Positions 22,811 to 28,352 of a stretch of 28,352 nucleotides of DNA are shown here, one piece after another. The DNA is from a virus. The stretch lies in the IMG/VR virus record IMGVR_UViG_3300023181_000072, positions 1 through 28,352 of that record. One strand, given 5' to 3'. The notes under the pieces were generated by a model that was given only the letters and a program-made list of their open reading frames with translations, made no database searches and was not told the origin of the DNA. Position numbers and translations under genes: made by a program. Numbering within the stretch: the first letter of the stretch is position 1; each line of letters starts with the position of its first letter.

Positions 22811-23574
22811 ACGGCTTCGAATCCCACTCAATAGAACACACAAGCCCTTCATCTCTAAACATGTTTGCCGCAGCTCCATGTGCATGGGTAGCAAAATATC
22901 TTTTTGGCCATAAATTTAAATTCTCCCACGCTGCACGTGCCGGGGTTTTGGCAGAAGACGCGGTTGTTAATATCCTGGCTAATGGCTGGACACAGGAGAA
23001 AGCCACGGAAGAGGCTATTAAATCATATAACAAGGCTTGCGCCTTCGGAGCCTCTGATAGTGATCTGAAACGCGGAGACGCCATTACTGGCATGATTGAA
23101 AATGCTGTGACTGAGTTAAAACAATACGGGCAACCAGAATTCGAAGGACAATTAATTGGCACGGGAAAGCAGAAAAAGATTGAACTGGTATGTAATGGAG
23201 ACGGTTGGCGGCTACCAGTCATCGGATTTCTTGATCTGGATTACCCTAAACATGGCCTGACAGTGGATTTAAAAACAACAATGCGGCTTCCTTCTGAAAT
23301 GTCTGACGAACATAAAAGACAAGGCGCAATTTACAAAGCCGCTAAAGGTAATCATCAGGTTAAGTTTTTATATGTGTCCGGCAAATCCTTTAAATGGCAC
23401 GACATAGAAAACCATTTGCCAATTCTGGCAGAGGTAAAAGTTTTGCTAAACAGGCAAGAAAAGTTTTTAGCAGCCGGAGACAGGGATTTTCTGAAATCAA
23501 TTGTTCCTGTTAATTCCGGTTCTTATTACTGGTCGGATGATTCGGAACTTAGAAAATCAATTTACGGAATTTAG
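22807..23574 (+). CDS. PD-(D/E)XK exonuclease (RecB/Cas4-like)
   Basis: A 255-residue protein. The N-terminus (SIEHTSPSSLNMFAAAPCAW) is typical of RecB-like nucleases, starting with S-x-x-x-x-F...C-x-W. Active-site candidates: Glu50 (VLAEDAV), Asp143 in GFLDLD (141-145), Asp154-x-Lys156 in TVDLKTT (152-158), and Arg171-Gln172 in KRQGAIY. This order fits a lambda-exonuclease/Cas4-like PD-(D/E)XK fold that resects DNA for recombination. It overlaps the regulator by four bases and lies before the ssDNA-binding candidate, so it forms a recombination unit. It ends in TAG. Confidence 0.8.
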   Translation: MNGFESHSIEHTSPSSLNMFAAAPCAWVAKYLFGHKFKFSHAARAGVLAEDAVVNILANGWTQEKATEEAIKSYNKACAFGASDSDLKRGDAITGMIENAVTELKQYGQPEFEGQLIGTGKQKKIELVCNGDGWRLPVIGFLDLDYPKHGLTVDLKTTMRLPSEMSDEHKRQGAIYKAAKGNHQVKFLYVSGKSFKWHDIENHLPILAEVKVLLNRQEKFLAAGDRDFLKSIVPVNSGSYYWSDDSELRKSIYGI

Positions 23575-23648
23575 GCATAAGCCTTAAATCGGTGGCAGCT
23601 TCCGTCTAGCTGTAGAACGCGTAACGCTTAAAGAAAAGGAAACGCAAA

Positions 23649-24218
23649 ATGGCACTAAACATAGTACAGACACAATCGGGCGGATCATATGATCCATATA
23701 TCAAATATAACGGAAAGGCCGGGCGTTTCTATCTCAAGAACGAACAAGGTGATGAAGTTGAAGTTGTACCGACTTCATTCATTGCTGATCTTGAAAACAT
23801 TAAAACAGGTTGGATGATGTTTGCGGCTGGAATGGCTCCTGACAAAAAGTTTGATGAAAACCTTGCAACTCCTGCCCCAAGACCTTCTGAGAACCACAAG
23901 CGAGGTTTTGCTGTTCGTTTGTTCTCTAAAGCTTTCGGTGGCGTTGTAGAGCTATCCGGAACTTCCATGCACCTTTGCAATTCTATTAATGATTTGTATG
24001 AATCATTTGAGGCCGCGAAACAGCCAGGTAAGGTTCCGGTTGTTAAATTCTCCGGCACATCTGCAATGAAAGATAAGCAAGGCACAAACTATAAGCCTAA
24101 TTTTTCTATTGAAAAATGGGTTGACCGTCCTGCTGAGCTTGATGTTGCAAATGCTCCACAAACACAATCTGCGTCTTCTGCTGCGTCTCCCCCACCAGCC
24201 GTAGACAATGAGTTCTGA
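23649..24218 (+). CDS. Putative single-stranded DNA-binding protein
   Basis: A 189-residue protein from ATG 23649, with AAGGA upstream, 74 bases after the exonuclease. Residues 1-140 are beta-rich: GRFYLKNEQGDEVEVVPTSF, then GWMMFAAGMAPDKKF and FAVRLFSKAFGGVVELSGTS. A disordered, serine/proline-rich stretch leads to a C-terminal tip PPPAVDNEF, which resembles the acidic, phenylalanine-ended tips of bacterial SSB proteins. Position between exonuclease and resolvase supports ssDNA binding or annealing. I call it by pattern and context; it is not proven. The gene is followed by an intrinsic terminator. Confidence 0.6.
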   Translation: MALNIVQTQSGGSYDPYIKYNGKAGRFYLKNEQGDEVEVVPTSFIADLENIKTGWMMFAAGMAPDKKFDENLATPAPRPSENHKRGFAVRLFSKAFGGVVELSGTSMHLCNSINDLYESFEAAKQPGKVPVVKFSGTSAMKDKQGTNYKPNFSIEKWVDRPAELDVANAPQTQSASSAASPPPAVDNEF

Positions 24219-24233
24219 GTAAAACATTATCTG

Positions 24234-24263
24234 CCGGGGAGGTTTACGGCCTCTCCGGTTTTT
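24234..24263 (+). terminator. Intrinsic terminator after the SSB-like gene
   Basis: Plus strand: CCGGGGAGG (24234-24242) pairs with CCTCTCCGG (24250-24258), one G-U pair, with a 7-base loop, followed by TTTTT (24259-24263). It lies 16 bases past the SSB-like stop and before the RuvC-like gene. It should reduce transcription of the resolvase and DnaA-like genes relative to the SSB-like gene. Confidence 0.88.
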
Positions 24264-24278
24264 ATTTAAGGATTAAAA

Positions 24279-24737
24279 ATGAATATTCTAGGTGTAGACA
24301 TAGGCTTTTCCGGCGCACTTTCTTTTTATGATGGAAGCGAATTATTGATTTATGACATGCCGATTTATGAAGTTAAAAAAGGAAACGCCCTTGATATACG
24401 TCAATTGTCTCAAATCATAAAAACCAATAAACCGGAATCCTGTTATCTGGAACGGGCCATGCTTATGCCAAGCAATGGAAAAAGCTCTTATCAAAAACTT
24501 GGAATATCTCAGGGGGCCTTTGAGGGCATTCTGTGCGCTCTGGACATACCATATACAATTGTGGCCCCTGCGGTCTGGAAATCCAGGCTTGATTGTCCCA
24601 AAGATAAATCTGCGGCCCGTATGAGGGCATCTCAACTTCTACCAGCGCATTCCCACAATTGGGATTTGAAAAAGCATGATGGAAGGGCGGAGGCAAGCTT
24701 AATAGCTTTGTACGGTTACAATCATTTAAGAAAATGA
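24279..24737 (+). CDS. RuvC-like Holliday junction resolvase
   Basis: A 152-residue protein of the RNase H-fold RuvC group. The N-terminus MNILGVDIGFSGALSFYDGS carries Asp7; CYLERAML carries Glu58; and the C-terminal KKHDGRAEASLIALYGY carries His133, Asp134 and Glu138. These are the four acidic positions expected for metal binding. The length is normal. It resolves branched DNA before packaging. Start ATG 24279 has AAGGA upstream. It lies after a terminator, so its level depends on read-through. Its stop overlaps the next start as ATGA. Confidence 0.85.
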   Translation: MNILGVDIGFSGALSFYDGSELLIYDMPIYEVKKGNALDIRQLSQIIKTNKPESCYLERAMLMPSNGKSSYQKLGISQGAFEGILCALDIPYTIVAPAVWKSRLDCPKDKSAARMRASQLLPAHSHNWDLKKHDGRAEASLIALYGYNHLRK

Positions 24738-25027
24738 AATCCCACGATCAATCCCGCATTGACTCATATAGAAAAAGATTCAGGGAAGAAATATTTTTGA
24801 TTTGCGGAATTCATAATATCACTCCTCACGATTTATGGGGCAAAGACAAAAAGCATAAGTTTGTTTGCGCTCGCCGTGAGTTTTGTTTTAAGCTTCGGGA
24901 AAGGGGGATATCAATTGAAATGATAAGCAATATTTTAAACCGTGACCATACAAGCATTTGTTATCTTTTGGGTACAAAGAACAGGAACGTCAAGATGGGA
25001 CGGCCAAGGGCTTTTAAAGCCGATTAA
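24734..25027 (+). CDS. Stand-alone DnaA domain-IV-like protein
   Basis: A 97-residue protein starting inside the resolvase stop (ATGA). Residues 45-80 (CARREFCFKLRERGISIEMI then SNILNRDHTSICYLLG) match the DnaA C-terminal DNA-binding helix-turn-helix: the signature usually reads S-x-x-x-I-G-x-x-x-x-x-R-D-H-T-T-V, and RDHTSI is at 70-75. There is no ATPase domain. Such proteins may bind the phage origin or host DnaA boxes; the function is inference. Its 3' end overlaps the convergent membrane gene by 14 bases. Confidence 0.7.
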   Translation: MKSHDQSRIDSYRKRFREEIFLICGIHNITPHDLWGKDKKHKFVCARREFCFKLRERGISIEMISNILNRDHTSICYLLGTKNRNVKMGRPRAFKAD

Positions 25028-25220
25028 ACACCCTCCGCACCACATACCCCCTACCCAGACTAAGCAGGAAATAACACGCTGTAATACCCAGGGACGCGCC
25101 AGCCGAAGGGTTCAATCCAAACCACGGCAAGCAATAATAAGTAAATAACCATGAGATTATAAGACCGATGATTGCATTGGTTTTGGCTTCGTAAAAGGAC
25201 ATGCGGCGGGATTGGGTCAA
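25014..25220 (-). CDS. Two-span membrane protein, DUF7220-like
   Basis: A 68-residue protein. The TTG start (25220-25218) overlaps the upstream stop as TTGA. The N-terminus MTQSRRMSFYEAKTNAIIGL, two hydrophobic spans (IIGLIISWLFTYYCLPWFGL and GASLGITACYFLLSLGRG) and the end RRVFNRL match a family of small phage membrane proteins. Members commonly have S-R-x-x-S-x-x-E-A then N-x-x-x-G near the start and R-x-x-x-R-R-x-F-N at the end. Function unknown. It converges with the DnaA-like gene. Confidence 0.68.
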   Translation of the reverse strand: MTQSRRMSFYEAKTNAIIGLIISWLFTYYCLPWFGLNPSAGASLGITACYFLLSLGRGYVVRRVFNRL

Positions 25221-25414
25221 AACAAACTGCCGGAGATTAGAGTTTCCTTGCGTGGTGTTAGATCAGACCTGAAAATAAATAAGCTAGGATTGCGTCTGGA
25301 AAACATTTTTTCATAGCTTGCCTTCGCATTTTCGGCCTCGCACAATGTATCGTAATTTCCTAAATGGTCTAATCCGCCATCATCTAAGTTTTTCATTAGC
25401 ATGTATTGAATCAT
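25217..25414 (-). CDS. Protein of unknown function
   Basis: A 65-residue product from ATG 25414-25412, which overlaps the upstream stop as ATGA and has GGGAAG upstream. Sequence: MIQYMLMKNLDDGGLDHLGN, a helix (YDTLCEAENAKASYEKMF) and a beta-like end (PSLFIFRSDLTPRKETLISG). No recognised family. Confidence 0.5.
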   Translation of the reverse strand: MIQYMLMKNLDDGGLDHLGNYDTLCEAENAKASYEKMFSRRNPSLFIFRSDLTPRKETLISGSLF

Positions 25415-25680
25415 ATCGCTTCCCAATTCTTACCTCTGGTTGCGCCTATAGCATTCTTTCCGCTTTTGTTTCGCGCTTCATCAAAAGCTTTTATTGCCTC
25501 TACCTGCCGATCTATTTTTATCTCTTTTGATTGCCAACTTTCAGGCTCATCAGTATACGGAACGTCTTCCCAGACTTCCCCGTCAAATTGTTGAAGTTTT
25601 TTCATTTGGTACATAACATCGGACGGAAGAACATTATCCATCCAATATCTGATTTGTCCTTTATATGGTGGCTTGTTCAT
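25411..25680 (-). CDS. Protein of unknown function
   Basis: An 89-residue product; ATG 25680-25678 overlaps the upstream gene by four bases. It has a RYWMDNVLPSDVMYQMKKLQ helix, an acidic middle (GEVWEDVPYTDEPESWQSKE) and a basic end (NKSGKNAIGATRGKNW). No family is recognised. Confidence 0.5.
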   Translation of the reverse strand: MNKPPYKGQIRYWMDNVLPSDVMYQMKKLQQFDGEVWEDVPYTDEPESWQSKEIKIDRQVEAIKAFDEARNKSGKNAIGATRGKNWEAI

Positions 25681-25940
25681 ATCTGGTTCTCTTTCATCTT
25701 CTGGAAGGCCCCCATGGCTTCTTCTGCTCTTTCGGGAACATGCATACCCTCAGTTTTTAGCTCATGTACGCAAGCAGCAATAGCATCGTTCTGCTCATGT
25801 ATTACCAGAAACAACAAAGGAATTGCTTGATAACAAAGCTCATAAAAGTCTTCATCATCTTCCCAGACACCATCATAACCAACCCTTATCTCCGGTGCGG
25901 CATCTGCCTGTATTGATTCAAATTGTTCAAAAAAGTTCAT
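25677..25940 (-). CDS. Acidic protein of unknown function
   Basis: An 87-residue product. ATG 25940-25938 overlaps the stop of the amber-interrupted frame (TGA 25939-25937). It has an acidic start (EIRVGYDGVWEDDEDFYELC), a hydrophobic helix (QAIPLLFLVIHEQNDAIAAC), and a helical end (PERAEEAMGAFQKMKE). The hydrophobic stretch is too short and broken for a confident membrane span. Function unknown. Confidence 0.5.
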   Translation of the reverse strand: MNFFEQFESIQADAAPEIRVGYDGVWEDDEDFYELCYQAIPLLFLVIHEQNDAIAACVHELKTEGMHVPERAEEAMGAFQKMKENQI

Positions 25941-26080
25941 CGGTTCCAGTCCATATAAATTGCATTTCGTTGATTATTGTTTGAAGCCCTAGCCAATATC
26001 TTCCCCACTGGCGGCATTAGCAGATTTGACAGCCACTAGTTTGTGTCCTGGGCCATTAGGAATAGGTCGTTTGCGTTCAT
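25937..26080 (-). pseudogene. 48-codon frame interrupted by one in-frame amber codon
   Basis: The frame opens at ATG 26080-26078, which overlaps the previous gene's stop as ATGA, and ends at TGA 25939-25937, which overlaps the next gene's start as ATGA. In between, a single TAG falls at codon 15 (26038-26036). Translation either side reads MNANDLFLMAQDTN then WLSNLLMPPVGKILARASNN and further to MDWNR. Both ends share the frame (144 bases, 48 codons). It may be a nonsense-mutated gene, an amber read-through gene, or two small proteins with an internal ATG at 26017-26019. TAG is an ordinary stop elsewhere here. Confidence 0.65.
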
Positions 26081-26487
26081 TCTGTCACGCTCGGGGTTAT
26101 GTCGTGTTCTGGGGAGCGAACCAAATCCGATTTGCTTACCGATTTGGTCCCATAACTATTGCAATGTATTGGACTTGTGGTGCCGAAAACAACATCATTT
26201 CTGAGTTTCGAAAGCGAGGGTCCAATATAAAAAAATAATTCTCCGTCTTGCTTGAACGCCATTCCCGGCTTCACCGTATACCAGTCAAACGCTGGCGGCT
26301 CGATGCGAATGATGTCCAAAGGATGATTATCTGGCCTATTATAGTATCCGCTAGCCCAATATGAATGGCGAAAACCACTTTCAAAATAAACAACTGACGG
26401 ATTTTCAATGTTTTTAACCACATCTTCCCCGCCACAACGGAAATAAACCTTACTGCCTTTTACGGAGGTTGATAAATCGACGGTCAT
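26077..26487 (-). CDS. Protein of unknown function
   Basis: A 136-residue product; ATG 26487-26485 overlaps the upstream stop as ATGA, with GGAG seven bases upstream. The segment PLDIIRIEPPAFDWYTVKPG followed by MAF is a repeated pattern in phage accessory proteins. Earlier it has KVYFRCGGEDVVKNIENPSV with a single cysteine. No enzyme motif is seen. It belongs to a leftward operon of eight small genes. Confidence 0.55.
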   Translation of the reverse strand: MTVDLSTSVKGSKVYFRCGGEDVVKNIENPSVVYFESGFRHSYWASGYYNRPDNHPLDIIRIEPPAFDWYTVKPGMAFKQDGELFFYIGPSLSKLRNDVVFGTTSPIHCNSYGTKSVSKSDLVRSPEHDITPSVTE

Positions 26488-26816
26488 TTCTTAACTCCAT
26501 ATTTCTTTTGCAAGGCAGCTAATGTTTTAAGTTCCTGAATCTTGGCGGCGTCCTCATACATTTGGGAACGTTTAATTCGCGCAATCTCCTCTTCTTCCGT
26601 TTCCGGCCTTTTGTAAGTTGCCTTCATTCTTATTTGGCCATCCTCATATTCTGTTTCTATTTCAAATATAGCGGATTCCATAAATTCATCAGGAACTGTT
26701 TTCTTAATATTTTCCAACCAGTCGGCCCACTCATCAAAGTTCATTGATAATGCTGATTCGTAATCACTATAAGATTCTATAGTTATTATTTTGGGAACTT
26801 TAACTATCTCGCTCAT
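26484..26816 (-). CDS. Acidic protein of unknown function
   Basis: A 110-residue product from ATG 26816-26814, with GAGG eight bases upstream, overlapping the upstream stop by four. It is acidic through the middle (DEFMESAIFEIETEYEDGQI) and ends in a long charged helix (EEEEIARIKRSQMYEDAAKI then LAALQKKYGVKK). No family is recognised. Confidence 0.52.
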   Translation of the reverse strand: MSEIVKVPKIITIESYSDYESALSMNFDEWADWLENIKKTVPDEFMESAIFEIETEYEDGQIRMKATYKRPETEEEEIARIKRSQMYEDAAKIQELKTLAALQKKYGVKK

Positions 26817-26959
26817 TTCATGTCCTCATATATTAGATTTTCAACATATTTAGCAATGTGCGGCTCACCGTTCTTTTTAGTGAATCCTTTTTGTTTGGCT
26901 CTTTTCTTGATCTTGGCGGTAGTGCCTTTAATCAAAGGGCCTGTTGATACTTTTTCCAT
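26813..26959 (-). CDS. 48-residue basic protein, possible ribbon-helix-helix
   Basis: ATG 26959-26957 has AAGGAG five bases upstream; the stop overlaps the next start as ATGA. The product is strongly basic (GTTAKIKKRAKQKGFTKKNG) and ends with a helix (HIAKYVENLIYEDMK). The basic first helix, a turn and an I-x-x-Y-V-x-x-L-I helix suggest a ribbon-helix-helix DNA-binding protein. Being the first gene after a divergent promoter supports a regulatory role. The fold is inferred. Confidence 0.6.
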   Translation of the reverse strand: MEKVSTGPLIKGTTAKIKKRAKQKGFTKKNGEPHIAKYVENLIYEDMK

Positions 26960-26980
26960 CTTTACTCCTTGGTTAAACAT

Positions 26981-27036
26981 ACATTAACAGAAGTATTTTA
27001 CTTTTCAAGAAATATTTTTTATTTTTCTTGTTGACA
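26981..27036. promoter_or_regulatory. Divergent intergenic region with candidate promoters
   Basis: Minus strand: TTGAAA (27008-27003), a 16-base spacer and TAATGT (26986-26981) serve the leftward operon. Plus strand: TTGACA (27031-27036) is a perfect -35, but the best -10 (CAATCT, 27054-27059) is weak. The 25 bases between are very AT-rich. The same TGTTGACAC motif also occurs in the other divergent region at 22589. Two operons start here. Confidence 0.45.
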
Positions 27037-27084
27037 CCCCCATTTCTTTCGGGCAATCTGGCTTTAACGAAAAGGAACAACACC

Positions 27085-27351
27085 ATGCAAGTTATCAAAG
27101 TCTCACTGAGTTCAAACGAGTTTAAGCAATGCCTGGCTGATGAGGCCTCATGGAATGCATTTGATATTAACAACCCGCCACAGGGTTATGTAGAGGTTCG
27201 CTTTATGGATGGTGAAACTGACCGGGCAACTATTGAAGAGTTCGCCCAGCCGGAGGAAATCACTGACTGGAGAGCGGTATCCGAAGAGCAAAGACATCTT
27301 GATGAAGAAAACAAAAAGCGCATTCAGGCGATGGTTAGAGGTGTATTTTGA
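27085..27351 (+). CDS. Protein of unknown function
   Basis: An 88-residue product from ATG 27085, with AAGGAAC nine bases upstream; an earlier ATG at 27028 lies in the promoter region. Sequence: a beta-like start (MQVIKVSLSSNEFKQCLADE), a GYVEVRFMDGETDRATIEEF middle and a helical end (EQRHLDEENKKRIQAMVRGV). No recognised family. It heads a rightward chain of small overlapping genes. Confidence 0.55.
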   Translation: MQVIKVSLSSNEFKQCLADEASWNAFDINNPPQGYVEVRFMDGETDRATIEEFAQPEEITDWRAVSEEQRHLDEENKKRIQAMVRGVF

Positions 27352-27503
27352 TTTATTTAGAACACCACGCTTACCAAAGCGAAATTCGTAGTGCCAGATA
27401 TGCGTTCCGTGATCTGGTTATCCAAGGAGAGAAGGTTGCCGCACGGATGGCAATGGGTAGTTTGAGACGGTTAATTAACGAATATGAAGCGAGGAAGTCA
27501 TGA
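27348..27503 (+). CDS. 51-residue helical protein
   Basis: A TTG start (27348-27350) overlaps the previous stop as TTGA, with AGAGG eight bases upstream. The stop overlaps the next ATG. The product is basic and helical (YQSEIRSARYAFRDLVIQGE; VAARMAMGSLRRLINEYEAR). No family is recognised. Confidence 0.6.
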   Translation: MIYLEHHAYQSEIRSARYAFRDLVIQGEKVAARMAMGSLRRLINEYEARKS

Positions 27504-27595
27504 AACCAGATATATTAATTGAAGCCATAGCATTTTATGGATTGCTGATTGTTCTAGGTTCTTTAACGGTCATTATTTATCACGTGGTGAATTAG
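27500..27595 (+). CDS. 31-residue single-span membrane peptide
   Basis: ATG 27500-27502 overlaps the previous stop (ATGA), with GAGGAAG upstream. The stop TAG directly precedes the next ATG. After a polar start (MKPDILIEA) the product is one hydrophobic segment (IAFYGLLIVLGSLTVIIYHV) ending VN. The role is unknown; membrane insertion is a safe prediction. Confidence 0.65.
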   Translation: MKPDILIEAIAFYGLLIVLGSLTVIIYHVVN

Positions 27596-27757
27596 ATGTG
27601 TTGGCATAAATGGGGTAAGTGGAAAACGGAATACAGCGGCCTTGCTCATAAGCCGGGAACCGAATTAAAGGTGGTTACTGGCCTTGTTGTTTTGCAAACC
27701 AGAGCTTGTGAGAAGTGTAATTTTATCCAAACAAACAAAGAATGGGAAGTGCTATGA
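27596..27757 (+). CDS. Small Cys/His protein
   Basis: A 53-residue product directly after the previous stop. The start MCWHKWGKWKTEY and the later RACEKCNFIQTNKEWEVL give C2, H4 and C-x2-C, the arrangement of a small zinc-binding ribbon frequent in phage early regions. Zinc binding is inferred. The stop overlaps the next start as ATGA. Confidence 0.62.
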   Translation: MCWHKWGKWKTEYSGLAHKPGTELKVVTGLVVLQTRACEKCNFIQTNKEWEVL

Positions 27758-27897
27758 AAACCACAACAGCAATCATACTCACGGGTTTGATTATTGGGCC
27801 ACTGGCGGGAGTAATGGGTTGGTACATTTCCGATTATCAACAATGTAAATCTGATCTAGATGCGTATAATCAACCGATATTAGGAGACGACCAATGA
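27754..27897 (+). CDS. 47-residue membrane protein
   Basis: ATG 27754-27756 overlaps the previous stop (ATGA). After MKTTT there is one hydrophobic segment (AIILTGLIIGPLAGVMGWYI) then a polar, acidic tail (CKSDLDAYNQPILGDDQ). It is a one-span membrane protein or a secreted peptide with an uncleaved signal. No family is recognised. Confidence 0.6.
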   Translation: MKTTTAIILTGLIIGPLAGVMGWYISDYQQCKSDLDAYNQPILGDDQ

Positions 27898-28052
27898 CTG
27901 AATTTAACCGTTTTGGGGCAGAAATTACTCAGCATGATAAAGATGTGGATACGCTTAGAATGATGCTTCAAGATGCAGGATTGGGAGGATGGGTTGCGCC
28001 TTTAACAAGATTGGAATTTGCCCTTTGCGGCCCAAAGGAAGAAAAGAAATGA
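27894..28052 (+). CDS. 52-residue protein, unknown function
   Basis: ATG 27894-27896 overlaps the previous stop, with AGGAGA about ten bases upstream. The product is FGAEITQHDKDVDTLRMMLQ followed by GLGGWVAPLTRLEFALCG and a charged end. No family is recognised. Confidence 0.55.
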   Translation: MTEFNRFGAEITQHDKDVDTLRMMLQDAGLGGWVAPLTRLEFALCGPKEEKK

Positions 28053-28123
28053 ACCCGAAAACCGCCATTTACAAAGCCCACCTAGACTGGATTAAAACCG
28101 TAACGGAGGAAAACGATGATTGA
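28049..28123 (+). CDS. 24-residue peptide
   Basis: ATG 28049-28051 overlaps the previous stop as ATGA; it ends at TGA 28121-28123, after the next start. The sequence (MNPKTAIYKAHLDWIKTVTE) is helical and amphipathic. Its size makes the coding call less certain, but the spacing is ordered like its neighbours. Confidence 0.45.
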   Translation: MNPKTAIYKAHLDWIKTVTEENDD

Positions 28124-28352
28124 CATTATGGACAGCATACATGGATTGGAGCGTGGACACCGTGAAGAGAGAAATACGACATCCCAGATATTGGAGGCGT
28201 TGGGAGCCGTTGTCCGTGAATACGGACGCAGAGAAATGGCTGGTGATGAATTGCAACCGATTGAAAATCAGAGCCCAGAAATCCAATCAGCTATGCAAGC
28301 TCTCGCCGCAATGCAGGGGATGGTTTTAGTGCCTGTGATTCAAACTAAAGAA
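28116..28352 (+). CDS. Partial protein of unknown function
   Basis: ATG 28116-28118 has GGAGG six bases upstream and overlaps the 24-residue gene. The frame is open for 79 codons to the window edge, so the C-terminus is missing. The visible part is helical and charged (IMDSIHGLERGHREERNTTS; QILEALGAVVREYGRREMAG), then glutamine/alanine-rich. No family is recognised. Confidence 0.55.
   Translation, partial: MIDIMDSIHGLERGHREERNTTSQILEALGAVVREYGRREMAGDELQPIENQSPEIQSAMQALAAMQGMVLVPVIQTKE

Noticed and set aside
23575-23648. Terminator after the exonuclease gene
   Set aside because: The GGC-ATAA-GCC hairpin is only 3-4 bp and has no T-run.
25937-26080. Genome-wide recoding of TAG
   Set aside because: Portal, exonuclease, the 61-, 36- and 31-residue genes all end in TAG at plausible places, so amber is a normal stop here.
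1-28352. Prophage integration site or integrase
   Set aside because: No recombinase, tRNA or long direct repeat was found in the window, so lifestyle cannot be decided.

Overview
The window is part of a tailed double-stranded DNA bacteriophage genome (Caudoviricetes), most likely a short-tailed, podovirus-like phage or prophage of a Gram-negative bacterium. The evidence is a contiguous virion block: terminase, P22-type portal, acidic scaffold, N4-gp56-like capsid, adaptor, fibre, tail hub and ejection-type proteins. No tape measure, tail sheath or tail tube is seen. Genes are densely packed, with ATGA, TAATG, GTGA and TTGA start/stop overlaps and AGGAG-type ribosome binding sites. The host cannot be named from sequence alone. 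No integrase, CI-like repressor, tRNA, rRNA, insertion sequence or CRISPR array was found. Neither window end is a genome end, because a gene runs off each side.

Layout. (1) Positions 1-15177, minus strand: late module. Read in transcription order it holds a probable small terminase or DNA-binding protein (14851-15177), an acidic 153-residue protein, an intrinsic terminator (14310-14339), five small proteins (two with Rho-N/SAP-like starts), large terminase, portal, scaffold, a 219-bp non-coding leader, major capsid, a decoration-like protein, head-tail adaptor, a small beta protein, fibre, tail hub, a small protein and three glycine/alanine-rich ejection-type proteins. (2) 15219-19201, minus strand: an accessory operon of 14 or so small genes, including a DNA methyltransferase-like protein, several DUF551-like proteins and a 26-residue membrane miniprotein. 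It starts from an extended -10 promoter (19284-19311) followed by a hairpin leader. (3) 19375-22569, minus strand: HNH endonuclease, an unknown protein, a 119-bp cluster of ten CATACC/GGTATG motifs that includes two palindromes, then a fused primase-polymerase/helicase. (4) 22658-25027, plus strand: ribbon-helix-helix regulator, PD-(D/E)XK exonuclease, putative ssDNA-binding protein, terminator, RuvC-like resolvase and a stand-alone DnaA domain-IV-like protein. (5) 25014-26959, minus strand: a small-gene operon that includes an amber-interrupted reading frame. (6) 27085-28352, plus strand: a chain of very small overlapping genes.

How it fits together. The helicase-primase gene and the recombination operon diverge from a shared 88-bp promoter region carrying three ATACAA repeats, which the adjacent ribbon-helix-helix protein may bind. 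The CATACC cluster next to the helicase-primase gene is the best candidate for a replication origin or complex operator. The HNH protein lies far from the terminase but could still help packaging. The window's least explained parts are the CATACC cluster, the capsid leader, the amber-interrupted gene, and the terminator inside the packaging operon.
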